DNA from: Zoroaster sp. YZ-2022
Lineage: Eukaryota > Echinodermata > Asteroidea > Forcipulatida > Zoroasteridae
DNA length: 64,000 nt
NCBI GenBank assembly: GCA_029582265.1
Contig: CM055830.1
Location: 27,613,030-27,677,029, forward strand
Direction of reading: 5' to 3'
The position numbers were made by a program, and so were the translations under genes. How positions within the stretch are numbered: the first letter of the stretch is position 1; each line of letters starts with the position of its first letter. Positions 1 through 10,047 of the stretch are shown in pieces. The notes under the pieces are model-generated. The model was given only the letters and a program-made list of their open reading frames with translations, was not told where the DNA came from and ran no database searches.

Positions 1-495
1 TGGAACCAGCACGGGGCAGAAGTGGTTCAGAACCATTTCTGTACATCATTGAAAGATATCAATTAACAGACCACATCCACAGCAAAACAAAAGCCTTAAC
101 AGTGACACTCCGAGGTGGCCTCGGGAATGTAACCGGAGGTACAATAGGTCGACATTTAACACTTATTGATCGGGTCATTCTCCCTAGGCATTACCCTTGG
201 GTTTGGGACCCTAACTACCAAGCGGTGACACAGCTTTTCGGTAACATTGGTACATGTACAGTATGCGCAGAGAAAAGCTCACGCGGTTTGAATTGCCTGG
301 CGGAAGTCGGCGTCCTGTGACCGCGTTTGAAAAACAAAATGATCTAATATTAACGTAAGACTTACCCGGTATTATACTGATGATGCTATCAATCTTTCTC
401 TAAAAAATAGTGTTTTCTAAGTACAGTAATTTTTAAAAGTTGCTGTTGTTGAATGCAATTTGGAAATATTGAAAACCATAAATGCTCACAGTTGG
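1..495. other. Gene-free flank with a faint MITE interior
   Basis: I see no gene here. The open frame at 102-320 has no recognisable motif and no codon signal. Around 356-415 the sequence resembles the interior of the TTAAAGG element family described elsewhere in the window (a CTTACCCGGT step followed by CTGATGATG and ATCAATC), so it is probably an old fragment of that family. Confidence 0.4.
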
Positions 496-850
496 GGTGT
501 CGTGGCCGAGCGGTCTAGCTTACCGGATTCAAGTTCTGGTGTTAGCAACAGAATGTGGGTTCGAATCACGGCCATGACACTTGTGTCCTTGAGCAAGACA
601 CTTAATCATAATTGCTTCTCTCCACCCAGGGGTTAAATGGGTACCTGTGAAGGCAGAGCTGGTTTGCTCTATATGCGCTAGAAATGGCAGCAATTGAGCT
701 GTATACTCCCCAGGGAGCTGAGATGGTTTCAGGAATGATTTATGAGCCTTATGAGCCTTATGAGCAGGGATAATAATATAATGCGCCTTGAGCACCACTT
801 AGTTGGTGGATACGTGCGCTATATAAATCCACACATTATTATTATTATTA
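496..850 (+). mobile_element. tRNA-derived SINE, full length, young (copy 1)
   Basis: A non-autonomous retrotransposon with three parts. The head (about 497-580) is tRNA-like, with an A box (TGGCCGAGCGG), a B box (GGTTCGAATC) and ends GTGTCGTG/CATGACAC that pair like an acceptor stem; the long arm between the boxes suggests a Leu/Ser-type tRNA. The body (581-780) contains a tandem ATGAGCCTT repeat. The 3' tail (783-850) reads GCGCCTTGAGCAC, TTGGTGGATA and TATAAATCCACA and ends in ATT repeats. A possible 6-bp target duplication ACAGTT flanks it. It differs from the copy at 40126 by only about three substitutions outside the ATT tail, so both inserted recently or derive from one active master. 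The minus-strand open frame inside it is not a gene. RNA polymerase III transcription from the internal A and B boxes is inferred from the tRNA-like head. Confidence 0.9.
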
Positions 851-855
851 CAGTT

Positions 856-920
856 TTACATAAAACTTACTTGGTGTCAGGTTGATGATGGTATTAAACA
901 TCCTTTGAAAGAAATGTCTG
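856..920 (+). repeat. TTAAAGG-family MITE interior fragment
   Basis: The stretch AAAACTTACTTGGT followed by GTTGATGATGGTATTAAACA matches in order the interior of related fragments at 7932, 8478 and 30565. Neither terminus is recognisable. It sits directly after the SINE's ATT tail. Confidence 0.45.
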
Positions 921-1084
921 TCAGAATGAATACAAACGGTCGTTTACAACACGATTAATTAAGCAGAAACTTGCGCAGGTGTGTTTTCATGCATAACTTT
1001 ACGGTATGGATACAGCCTCTCTGATGACAACCGGTAGCTGGTTCCACAAGAACTCTTCCCTTAATTTCTGCATTAAAATTAAAT

Positions 1085-1150
1085 AAGACTTAAAGCTTTG
1101 CATGGTGGTTTGCGGTAGCACCAAGTAATAATTTCACTTGAGTTGCGTGG
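1085..1150 (+). repeat. Foldback-family end fragment
   Basis: AAGCTTTGCATGGTG followed by GGTTTGCGGTAGCACC matches the terminal part of the foldback elements at 46899 and 60893 (GCTTTGCATGGTG, then GGTTTGCGGTAACACC). The palindromic partner arm is absent. Confidence 0.55.
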
Positions 1151-1170
1151 TTTACATTTCTTGATTAAAT

Positions 1171-1199
1171 TATAGAGAAAGGAAAGTCCTTTCTCTATA
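1171..1199. repeat. Perfect 13-bp hairpin
   Basis: TATAGAGAAAGGA and its exact reverse complement are separated by three bases, and AT-rich pairing continues outward. A similar hairpin with ATAGAGAAAG arms lies at 49125-49153. The function is unknown; it could be the centre of a decayed palindromic element. Confidence 0.6.
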
Positions 1200-1582
1200 T
1201 AATTATGATTAAATAAACAGAGATTCAGCTTATTCGTAAACGCCTTTCAACCGACATGATATATGTTGTATCATCCTTCAAAAGTAATCTCCGCCTTGCA
1301 TGGATAAGTGCATGCACCGTTATGTTATGAATCGACTCTCCCGTGGCTAACCATTGGCACTTTTGTGTAAGCCTAAATTAAGCCAATAGCGTACCACTGA
1401 TATACATTTCCAACGGCATTCGCAGCTTTGCCTGCAGGACGCCCTCATACGACCGAGCCCGGATCCGATAGAACCGAGCAAGCCATAGCATCTTGGAGCT
1501 GCTGCAGAATTAGACTGGTCCCCTGTCTATATCCTATCAAGGCGTAACGCTCAAAGGATTTCATTGGATACGTTAACGCGTT

Positions 1583-1735
1583 GTGCTGAAGATCTGACGT
1601 CGCGCTTCGAGGCTTGCGCGCTAGCTACCATCCAAGGTCAAAGTTCAGCATCAGGAAAAATATGGCGGCAGCACAGCCAGGATCTGGCGTAATTAACGCG
1701 CCTCTAGCTCAAAGTGTGACGTCAGATCTTCAGGC
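1583..1735. repeat. Inverted repeat with GAAGATCTGACGTC arms
   Basis: The left arm TGAAGATCTGACGTC at about 1588 continues into GCGCTTCGAGG. It is matched in inverted orientation by GACGTCAGATCTTCA near 1720-1734, preceded by CTCTAGCTCAAAG. Arms of about 35 bp with mismatches enclose about 80 bp. It is probably a small decayed palindromic MITE; no target duplication is evident. Confidence 0.5.
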
Positions 1736-2035
1736 TACTGTAGAATAGGCTTAAATAAGTGTGACGTTAAGTTCCAAAGACACCATGACGGCTGATTCCA
1801 CACTATTTGTTTTGTTATTGTTTTATGGTGCAACACTTGTAAAACGATTCAGTGTTGCTTCTTCTTCTTTCGTATGATGATGAGCAGCTTAGAGTGCTAG
1901 TAGCTGCATACATCGGTTTGATGACATTAGTTGAAACAGGGTGGACCACGTGAAGGTTGTCATCTCCCACCCCTGTGTTGCTGTTAAGACGACGTCACTT
2001 CTTTAAGTAAAGACTGTTGGCGGTGTCTCCTGAAT

Positions 2036-2147
2036 GCAATCAGAGCATACTGATCGAAATGTCGAGTGTAACCAACCGGGTCTATTTCCTACTCAAAAAG
2101 AGAATTTCTATATGGTGTCACTGCAAACTGTATTTATCTTACACTGC
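2036..2147 (-). mobile_element. Foldback-family single arm, diverged
   Basis: CAGAGCATACTGATCGAAAT, then GTCGAG and, further on, ATGGTGTCACTGCAA match the arm of the element at 46899 in reverse-arm orientation. Substitutions are numerous. The open frame at 2017-2220 that crosses it is not a gene. Confidence 0.6.
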
Positions 2148-2512
2148 TCCTAAAATTAGAAGTGAAATATTATACGACCGAACTGCGAATCGTTTTCAGC
2201 TAAAGTTGTTTGTTATTTGATAAAATAGTGAACTTGCATTCAGATTGTCGTAATAATTCTAACGTAGAATGATTATTTTATTAAGACGAAACATTCAGTT
2301 TGAAAGGAATTGTGCTATAAAACTAAACAAGCCTCAGAAAGAAAGATTTCCATGGCTGTTTGATACCACCGTCAACTTGACATCGATTAAAACGTTATGT
2401 AAAACTGTGACCATTAATGTATTTTAGATGTCCAATAGTTATTGTAAAAGGCTTTCAGCCATTTTGAATAAAAGCGCATTCACGGATTGTATTTGTTATT
2501 TTATTTTAATTT

Positions 2513-2829
2513 TTTTAAAGGAAGGTACAGCATTGGTTATTTCAAGATTATCAAAATAACCAATTATTATCTAAAAACATATTTGGCCTGAAGTACTTTG
2601 ATCTTAGAGAAAACAAGAGCATTTATGTCGCATTTGTCCTCCGGCAATTTCTTTAAACATACAACAAAATAAAGACATGTTGCAGGTTTTCGTTGTTTAC
2701 TGAAAAACAGGATCACCTTTTGCGGTATAACTTTTATAGCACGTTAGTTCAGTGATACATTTGTTGAAAACCAGAGGGTTGAAAAGAACGTACGTTACTA
2801 AATACCAATGTTATAACTTACCTTTAAAT
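2513..2829. mobile_element. TTAAAGG MITE with both termini
   Basis: The left end TTAAAGGAAGGTACAGCATT is mirrored by a right end whose reverse complement reads TTTAAAGGTAAGTTATAACA; both continue into TTGGTTATTT/TTGGTATTT. The element is about 315 bp with no coding capacity. TTAA at both outer ends is what one expects of piggyBac-type target duplication, but the class is inferred from the ends alone. Confidence 0.6.
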
Positions 2830-4263
2830 ATTAACCGGCATAATTATTACCAGACGAACGGAAAATCCTTACTTTTCAGTGACATTCAAAATATAGGCCT
2901 AAAGATACCAAAGGTTTGAACAGTTTTATCAGGGGACAGACATCTCTATGTCTAAATACCAGATACTTTTTTTCTGTACTCGTACTCAAAGTCATGAAAA
3001 ATTACTGTACTACAAGTTATCTCCATTTTTAAAAGATAGATAATCTCAATGTTTAATATACATATCTCTAGTTATTATACATATATCTTTATTAAATGAT
3101 AATACAAGATGTATAACTTTTTCAATAAACAAACAAAGGCCTATCTCTATTTAAATCGAGATCATTATTTGTATTGCTGTATACATTTTGTACACATAGA
3201 AATGAAGTTGTGTAAAGTATAATAAAATAATATCTTATACAGATTTCTTTATTAAATAAGAAAAAGAGGTATATACTCGCTTTTCAACTCAAGAAAGACC
3301 TGTCTCTTTTTATTGCTGGATACACATAGGGAATACAGTTATATGTAGTTAAGATAGTAACATCTCTATTTATGGATGAGGTAAGGTATAGGATTGGGAA
3401 ATAAAATGGTCGAATTTTAATGTGATTCTTACTTGGTATTTATCTTCCCTAAAAATGTTGTCTGAGGAGCTGCCCTTTTTAAGAACAATTTAATAATTTC
3501 CAGTTTAAATTCGTTGAGAGAAAAATACTCTGTCGTAAATTCCCCATTAGAATGTAATCAAAACATCTGAATGCAATTTCACTAGTTTCTAGTGAACTAC
3601 ACAATGTAATTAGCTGAAACTTTTACTGGTTGGGTGCGTAATGTGTATCTTGATTTAAAGAGAGTAAGCGAACAAGTAAGTGCAGTATTGCCAACATAAT
3701 ACCAATTCCTTCTGATTAATTTTCACTCTATAGATTACTCACCATTGAAAATGATCTATCAGAAACCTATAAGCGCTATTTCAATCCCAATGAGAGCATT
3801 CGTACAAACAATGTGTCAGTATAGTTACTGTTTCTTTCAGCTGACATTCCCATCAAATTATGGGAATTACGCACACAATTGGTATGACATTTACTGGTCT
3901 TAAAGATGTATCGCTAGTTTCCTCCTTAATCTGATTTGTTGGTATGTATTTGTAGAAACGAAAATAATAACACTAAAAATGTGTCAGTTTACACAAACAT
4001 GTTCGTTAGAATCATGTTTTTTTTAGTGGATAAATGCATCTGTATATGTGGCAGGACCCAACTGTTACACCATGTTGTGAACATTTTTTGTTTTCCGGGC
4101 AATCAACTTTAAATAGAGGCCTATTCCAAAATTAAGTATCCATTTGGTTTTTGTTGGTGGTATAATTTGGTTAAAGCTGGAATGTTTTTATTGTATATTG
4201 GTTTGCTTTATTAGCTTTTTTGAACACGTACGAACATTGCCTGTAGGCCTCACCCTAACTATG
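2830..4263. other. Unique-looking AT-rich DNA, no feature seen
   Basis: No coding signal, tRNA box pair or long inverted repeat found by eye. The composition is AT-rich. Confidence 0.4.
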
Positions 4264-4520
4264 AAGACGATCAGAGCATACGTGGAGTTTTAACCAGCAG
4301 TTTTTCAGAACTAATTACTACTTAGTTGAGAATTTCACATAGTGTCACCGCAAACAGTCTCCACTTATGTAAAACCTGTAGCTTTGCATGGTGAAGAGGA
4401 TAAGTAAGACTAATTGCGGTGACACCATGTGAAATTCTCAATTGAGTAGTAATTAGTTCTGAAAAGAACTGGAGGTTACAACTCGACATTTCGATCAGTA
4501 TGCTCTGATCGTCCTGATTC
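4264..4520. mobile_element. Foldback family, two arms joined at their outer ends
   Basis: The left half (about 4264-4358) is the reverse-complement arm, running from GACGATCAGAGCATAC to GTGTCACCGCAA. After a joint containing GTAGCTTTGCATGGTGAAG, the right half (about 4411-4517) runs outward from TTGCGGTGACACCATGTG to CAGTATGCTCTGATCGTCC. The outer ends therefore meet in the middle, inside-out compared with the copy at 46899, as if two copies or a rearranged copy were joined. Confidence 0.7.
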
Positions 4521-5145
4521 TCCTGATTCTCTCACTTATAAAAAAGATATAGCCTACAATTTTCATTGTGAGAGGGGCTTGATTTTACAGTATTAGTAAC
4601 GACTTGTAGTGCAACTGCAACCAAAGTGTAGTTAGTAATTAGTAGCTTCACGGTTCGACCCTAGTATAATGTTTGGAAACTGTTAAACCATGTTTTTGTT
4701 CAAATATTATCAGGAAAATATAAAAAAAATGGATGGGTATTTCACTGGTGAATAGGGGCGATGCATCTTAAAGGCTATCCGACCCTCTTTTCTCTACTAT
4801 AATGTATTTATTTTTTCTCGGATGATAACATTTCAAGAGATTTTTGATACCTTTACACCAAGTAAGTTTCATGTAAAACTGTGATCATTTAAGTTGGTTG
4901 AGATTACTTTAATTTGTGTTACAAATAATTCCTTCACTCCACTCTATTTGCCTTGATAATTTTTAATTCAAACAGATTAATATTGATATGAATCATTTTG
5001 CGATTATAAACCAACTCTAGGGGGGTTTCATTACGTAGGAGCTACTGTGCCCCATGTCCATGTTAAAAGTAAATATATTTTGAGAAAGGTTCACAGTTAA
5101 TTTACCTTTATCTATTACATGGCAAAGATGTGCATGGCAGAATAA
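4521..5145. other. No feature seen
   Basis: AT-rich sequence. An isolated B-box-like GGTTCGACCC at about 4652 has no convincing A box, so I do not call a tRNA. Confidence 0.35.
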
Positions 5146-5610
5146 TTAGTATAGGTCTATTTAGTATAGGTCTATTTAGTATAGGTCTATTTAGTATAGG
5201 TCTATTTAGTATAGGTCTATTTAGTATAGGTCTATTTAGTATAGGTCTATTTAGTATAGGTCTATTTAGTATAGGTCTATTTAGTATAGGTCTATTTAGT
5301 ATAGGTCTATTTAGTATAGGTCTATTTAGTATAGGTCTATTTAGTATAGGTCTATTTAGTATAGGTCTATTTAGTATAGGTCTATTTAGTATAGGTCTAT
5401 TTAGTATAGGTCTATTTAGTATAGGTCTATTTAGTATAGGTCTATTTAGTATAGGTCTATTTAGTATAGGTCTATTTAGTATAGGTCTATTTAGTATAGG
5501 TCTATTTAGTATAGGTCTATTTAGTATAGGTCTATTTAGTATAGGTCTATTTAGTATAGGTCTATTTAGTATAGGTCTATTTAGTATAGGTCTATTTAGT
5601 ATAGGTCTAT
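5146..5610. repeat. Perfect 15-bp minisatellite, 31 units
   Basis: The unit TTAGTATAGGTCTAT repeats 31 times with no base change across 465 bp. Because 15 is a multiple of three and the unit lacks stops in some frames, long pentapeptide-repeat open frames appear on both strands (FSIGL and NRPIL). These are artefacts of the array, not proteins. Perfect homogeneity points to recent expansion or to assembly smoothing. Confidence 0.97.
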
Positions 5611-5784
5611 TTGAGGACCAAGCGTTAATGAAACGTGCTAGAGGCATTTAAACCAAGGCATTATGTCAATTATACTTGTAGCAGATGTGTAACTGGGATT
5701 GGCTCAGTAGGGAGGGGCAGGATTTGCAGCGGGCACTCAAAACACTTTTCCCCAGGCCCCTATGCTCTTAGAGATCCGAATTCT

Positions 5785-5831
5785 GGAGGGGGGGGGGGAC
5801 ACCCTGTGGGTGGGTGGGGGGACGGGGAGGT
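5785..5831 (+). repeat. G-rich tract with quadruplex potential
   Basis: A run of ten or more G is followed by GGGTGGGTGGGGGGACGGGG, giving at least four closely spaced G-tracts on the plus strand. It could form an intramolecular G-quadruplex. No adjacent gene gives it a role. Confidence 0.6.
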
Positions 5832-6889
5832 GGATATACTGTCTTCCATTTCGGGAATGTGCTTCGCTTTGTGCCCCGGTACGTCATTGGTATCAGGAAT
5901 GCTTTCAAATGATGCACATAATATTTTAAATTAAATACGTTAAACCATAAATAATAAGTCGAGTCGATTTTACATTCGGGCAAAACTGTCAACATTCCAA
6001 ACTCTGGGAATACTACCAACGATAGCAAGTACCCTCTGGACAAAAATAATACAATTATCTGCCTCTCACTTAACATTCCCTGTTAAAGTGCACAGTCAGA
6101 ATGTCATGATTCAACTGGAGTTTAGGGTCAAGCGTGTTTCGCCTTTCTATAATGGGATTATGTCGGCTTATAATTATGGCATTTCAATTTGCCCCATACG
6201 GTGTATATTTGAACCCCTGATAAATTGTGTGCCGTACTTTAGCCCAAGTCCGCCTCTTTACGGTTTCTGGTTTTAAGGGTCCGAATCTTGGTCTATGAAG
6301 AAAGCAGACCATTCGAGAGTTGATGCTTTTGATATGTGTTCTTACCGCAGTGTGTTATAAGTGTCATGGACAGATAGCAAAGCAAATGCTTGGAATTAAT
6401 TTGGACAAGATGAGATCAGAGCTCAAGCTTAGTGTTTAGTTTGGCTTTGAAGACGATCAGGCTGATCTTTGGCCACGTCACTCGGCATCCATGTTTTGAA
6501 CGAATGCTGATGCAAGCCAGAGGTGGGCTTGATGGCATCAAGGAACGGATATATTTTCCTGCCAAATATGAGTTACTAGACTTGTTGGCAATCGAAAACG
6601 ATGCAGTGATCTTTTGAGACCACACCTGCAATTTACTGGCTCAATTTATGCAGCAGCAATGGTAATATGACCTTATCTAAGGGGTAATTTTGTAAGTATT
6701 TGTTATTCGTTCCTAAAGTAAAATTACATTGTTCCAATGAAAAATATTGTTTTCGAAAATTTCAATTAAAGTAGCTAAAAAAAGAGAGAATTTGTTGAAA
6801 ATCACTAGTTAAGTAATGGAGCGATACATCGTTTTAGTCTTCATAACGATCAATAATCTAAAAAGAAACACAATATTAAAGCTTTTAAT
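5832..6889. other. No feature seen
   Basis: Several short overlapping open frames on both strands (5635-6631) share no motif and have no splice or start context that I would defend. Confidence 0.35.
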
Positions 6890-6975
6890 TGATTTAGTTT
6901 AGCCTACACCGACGTGTGTAAAGTACTGAGTATGCAGTGCTATACACACGTCGGTGTAGGGCAAACAATTTAATC
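6890..6975. repeat. Hairpin with perfect 18-bp core stem and 22-nt loop
   Basis: CCTACACCGACGTGTGTA (6903-6920) is exactly complementary to 6943-6960. Imperfect pairing extends outward through TTTAG/GCAAA and ATTGAT/ATCAAT. The overall size resembles a microRNA precursor, but a small palindromic MITE is at least as likely. No evidence of transcription. Confidence 0.6.
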
Positions 6976-7321
6976 AATTGTTTATCACCCGACGCAAGAA
7001 ATTCACCAACCTATCAAAGCTTTTAAACAATGTATTATGGTGTAACGGTAATGAAATCATTTGCAATATTGTTGTCTGTTGAGTAAAATAACTAAAACTA
7101 CTTTCTAAAAGGAAACAATGTTTCCTTAAAAGAATTTTTTGTTTTAAATCACAAGTTAAATAGTAACAAAATACGGGCGATACATATGTAAAGCAATCAT
7201 ATCCTATTTATCAAGAAAGACAGAAAAAAACCAAGATCAAAGATTACCATAAAGTGAATTTGCTGTAGAGGTGATGACATCCTTTGAAATATTATTGTCA
7301 AGCGTGCTATCACTTAAGTAA

Positions 7322-7434
7322 AGTTAGGCTTAATATTTGTTTTATTTGTATTTATTTATTTGTTTTTATTTATTTATTTGTTTATTTATTAATTTATTTA
7401 TTTATGTATTTATTTATTTATTTATTTATTTAAA
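7322..7434. repeat. TTTA-rich microsatellite
   Basis: Irregular TTTA/TTTG repeats, most regular towards the right end. Confidence 0.85.
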
Positions 7435-7885
7435 TCTGATGTCAGATCAAAGTTCTACAAATAATTCTGTATTGACCAGGTTGGGCACTGTTTGAACCAA
7501 TTTAATACAATCAAACATTATACAGGTTGGTTTACTAAAACAAAATACGAGTAGCAATTCAAAACAAAACAACACCGTTCTTCATTATAAAACATTGTTT
7601 ATGTATAATAGCTCTGAATAGCCCCCTGGCAAGCCGGAATACGGTTTTTAGGTTTGCAGGTTTTTTTTGCAGATCCTATAGCCTGAATAACGATATATTT
7701 TCATTTTGAATGCAAATAATGGTAGGCAACGTTTATACAGTTCATTAATATTAATAACAATATTGTGCCACAAGCTGTATATTCAAGACGGCATATTGTC
7801 ATACACGTGAGAGCAACAGCTTCATTATTCACGCTTGACAACAATAAAAAACCATCACTGTTACAGAAACATATTTCGATCGAGT

Positions 7886-8000
7886 AATATTAAAGGAAGT
7901 GTGTACAATTGTTGAATTATAAGCTGAAAAATCATACTTGATGTGAAGTTGGTTATGGTACTAAACATCCTGAGAGAAATGATTAGTCTGACAAGCTGTA
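7886..8000 (+). repeat. TTAAAGG-family left fragment
   Basis: ATTAAAGGAAGTGTGTACAA is followed by CTTGATGTGAAGTTGGTTAT and GGTACTAAACATCC, in the family's order. The right end is not recognised. Confidence 0.5.
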
Positions 8001-8222
8001 ATTTGTGGGGGTATGTGAAATGAATTTCAGATTTGAAATGGTTAACTGCCGTCATTAATTTCCACATAGGAATGCAAAGAAACAAATATGTATGCATCTT
8101 AAACATCTTTTTGTAAACAGTACGACGAAACTTTCACATGGTAGTTCATACACATTACTTTTCATTAAGTATGGATGTATTTATATACATACAAATGGTG
8201 TACCCTCTTATTAAGGTTGACT

Positions 8223-8423
8223 ATTAAAGGAATAATATCGTCACGACCATGGAATCGGTGTGCTAGTTTTAGATTGACTCAGTGACTGAAAAGATCATAT
8301 TGCCGTTGCTGCTGCATATTATGAGCCAGTAATTTCCAGTCACTGTGTTCGTCTTAAACTAGGGCCCCAATTTCATGCCCTGTTGAAACTCTGCTCTGAT
8401 CGTGACGATGTTGTTTCTTTAAA
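8223..8423. mobile_element. TTAAAG-ended MITE, about 200 bp
   Basis: The left end TTAAAGGAATAATATCGTCA is mirrored at the right, where the reverse complement starts TTAAAGAAACAACATCGTCA. Inner parts also pair (CTAGTTTTAGA with TCTTAAACTAG; CAGTGACTG with CAGTCACTG). There is no coding capacity. TTAA at both ends fits a piggyBac-like mobilisation mode (inference). Confidence 0.65.
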
Positions 8424-8475
8424 ACGTAACTTATAGAATTGGTATATTTAAAAATGTCCAAATTGTCAGATTTTA

Positions 8476-8716
8476 ATGTAAACCTTACTTGGTCTGAAAC
8501 TGATGATGGTATCAATCTTTACTGGAAATGTTTTTTTTCCCATGGTGCTGTATTTGTTCAGAAAAAGTGAAAACATTGGCATAAGTATTGTTTCAGAAAG
8601 AATTATTATCTTCCGTTCCACATTATAATAAATACGCAACATCTCTGTGTTCATCTTAAACTAGGGCACCTATTCCATGCTGTATTGAAAGTCTGCTCTC
8701 GATATTGTCCCTTTAA
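8476..8716. mobile_element. Composite of two TTAAAGG-family fragments
   Basis: The left part (8478-8645) carries CTTACTTGGTCTGAAACTGA and GAAAAAGTGAAAACATTGGC, and matches 13932-14080. The right part (8648-8716) carries GTTCATCTTAAACTAGGGC and ends TGTCCCTTTAA, the same right end as the neighbouring element at 8223. Two related insertions or a nested insertion could produce this. Confidence 0.5.
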
Positions 8717-9600
8717 TGCTAAAATGCAACACAAGCCAAGCGTTGACGATGCTAACAAAACCATCCCTGTATATTGAAATTGTTTGCGAAAATAATATTT
8801 TCAGCCTGTCTTTGTAGTTATGTTTGTATTTGCACATTACTCAGATATTGTAATTTGTGCTTTTTGAAAACGATAACAAAACAAGCAAAAAGCAAAGACA
8901 AAAAGCAAAGAACCAATTTTGTTAATCGTCATTGATAGCCTAGACCAAATTGGCCAATTTCTTTCAAGCAATATTTATAGTGCATTTATTTGAATTTTTA
9001 CGGTTGGCTTGGCATTTTGTACACAGCAAATATTTTTTTATATTCAATCATTTGCAACGAAACATTTATATCATTGTTGCCAATGATGTATATCATGTTT
9101 TAACTAAGCTTGCGGCTGTTTTGTTGCAGGCCTATGTTTTCTTCTACTTTTTCATAATAGAGAACACGCGAACATTTCAGCCTGTCATTGTATAGACGAA
9201 CTGGTATAACATACGGTATATGAACAATATTTCGAACCGAAATTTATATCGTGGATAATTCTGCCAGTGAGGCTCGCCATGGTACGAAAGACACCATACC
9301 GGCCACTTCAATTTATAACTTTCACAGATCGATGGAGTCAAATAGCGGGAAAACACGGGTGATGTGAAGTGAAGAGATAGTAACGCGGTCAAATGTTAAC
9401 GTTGGCGTCAAGCCTATAATTACCGGTTAGCATTGAGCAAATCGACGACAAACAGTATATAGACAAGCCTACCGATTGTACTGACAGGCACGCCACATAT
9501 TTAGGTAGGCTATTATGAGCCATATCCAAAGATGCATTGATGCAAACAACCATTCAGACAGAAAGACAGATGGGACTTCTGAGTAAATACTGGTACCACA
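8717..9600. other. No feature seen
   Basis: AT-rich DNA with short open frames (8950-9195 plus, 9177-9392 minus) that I do not recognise. Confidence 0.35.
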
Positions 9601-9607
9601 ACGCGCA

Positions 9608-9690
9608 GGTGCACGTGTAATGCATGCTGGTCTAGCTAATGTATCTAATGATCAAACGCTAGTTAGACCGAGATGCAACGCACACGTATA
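9608..9690. repeat. Imperfect hairpin of about 28-bp arms
   Basis: GCACGTGTAATGCATGCTGG and GTCTAGCT are roughly mirrored by AGTTAGACCGAGATGCAACG and CACACG. The stem has several mismatches. Probably a decayed palindromic repeat. Confidence 0.4.
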
Positions 9691-10047
9691 TGAAAATGTA
9701 CGCAATGAGTGACGCAAAAGTTATAAATATGAGACAATATACAACACTATTGATACAATTTAAACGCTTATATACGAATCTAGAGACAAAAACCAACCTG
9801 TGAAATTTTCAGCTTAATTCATTGTGTAGCAATGATGAGAAGATAGTGAATTGATCACCTGCTGCTGAACTATTTAAGAAGTAAAATTGTATTAATGTTC
9901 TCTCGAAAATTACAAAAGGAAAAACTTCTCAGAATGTTCAGTACTATTGAAAGCTTAAAACAAGTAAGCTGTCTTCTTGTGTAGTTAATTACCAATAATG
10001 CACAGTGTTTTATTTTTATTTTGTAGTGTTCATATATTTTTGTTTAA

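Noticed and set aside
529..798. 89-codon minus-strand frame, repeated at 40159-40428
   Set aside because: Lies wholly inside both young SINE copies; the frame exists because the SINE is repeated.
4640..4670. tRNA gene from a B-box-like GGTTCGACCC
   Set aside because: No A box at correct spacing and no acceptor or T-stem pairing.
5108..5651. Long open frames of FSIGL and NRPIL repeats on both strands
   Set aside because: They are translations of the 15-bp minisatellite; no non-repeat domain is attached.
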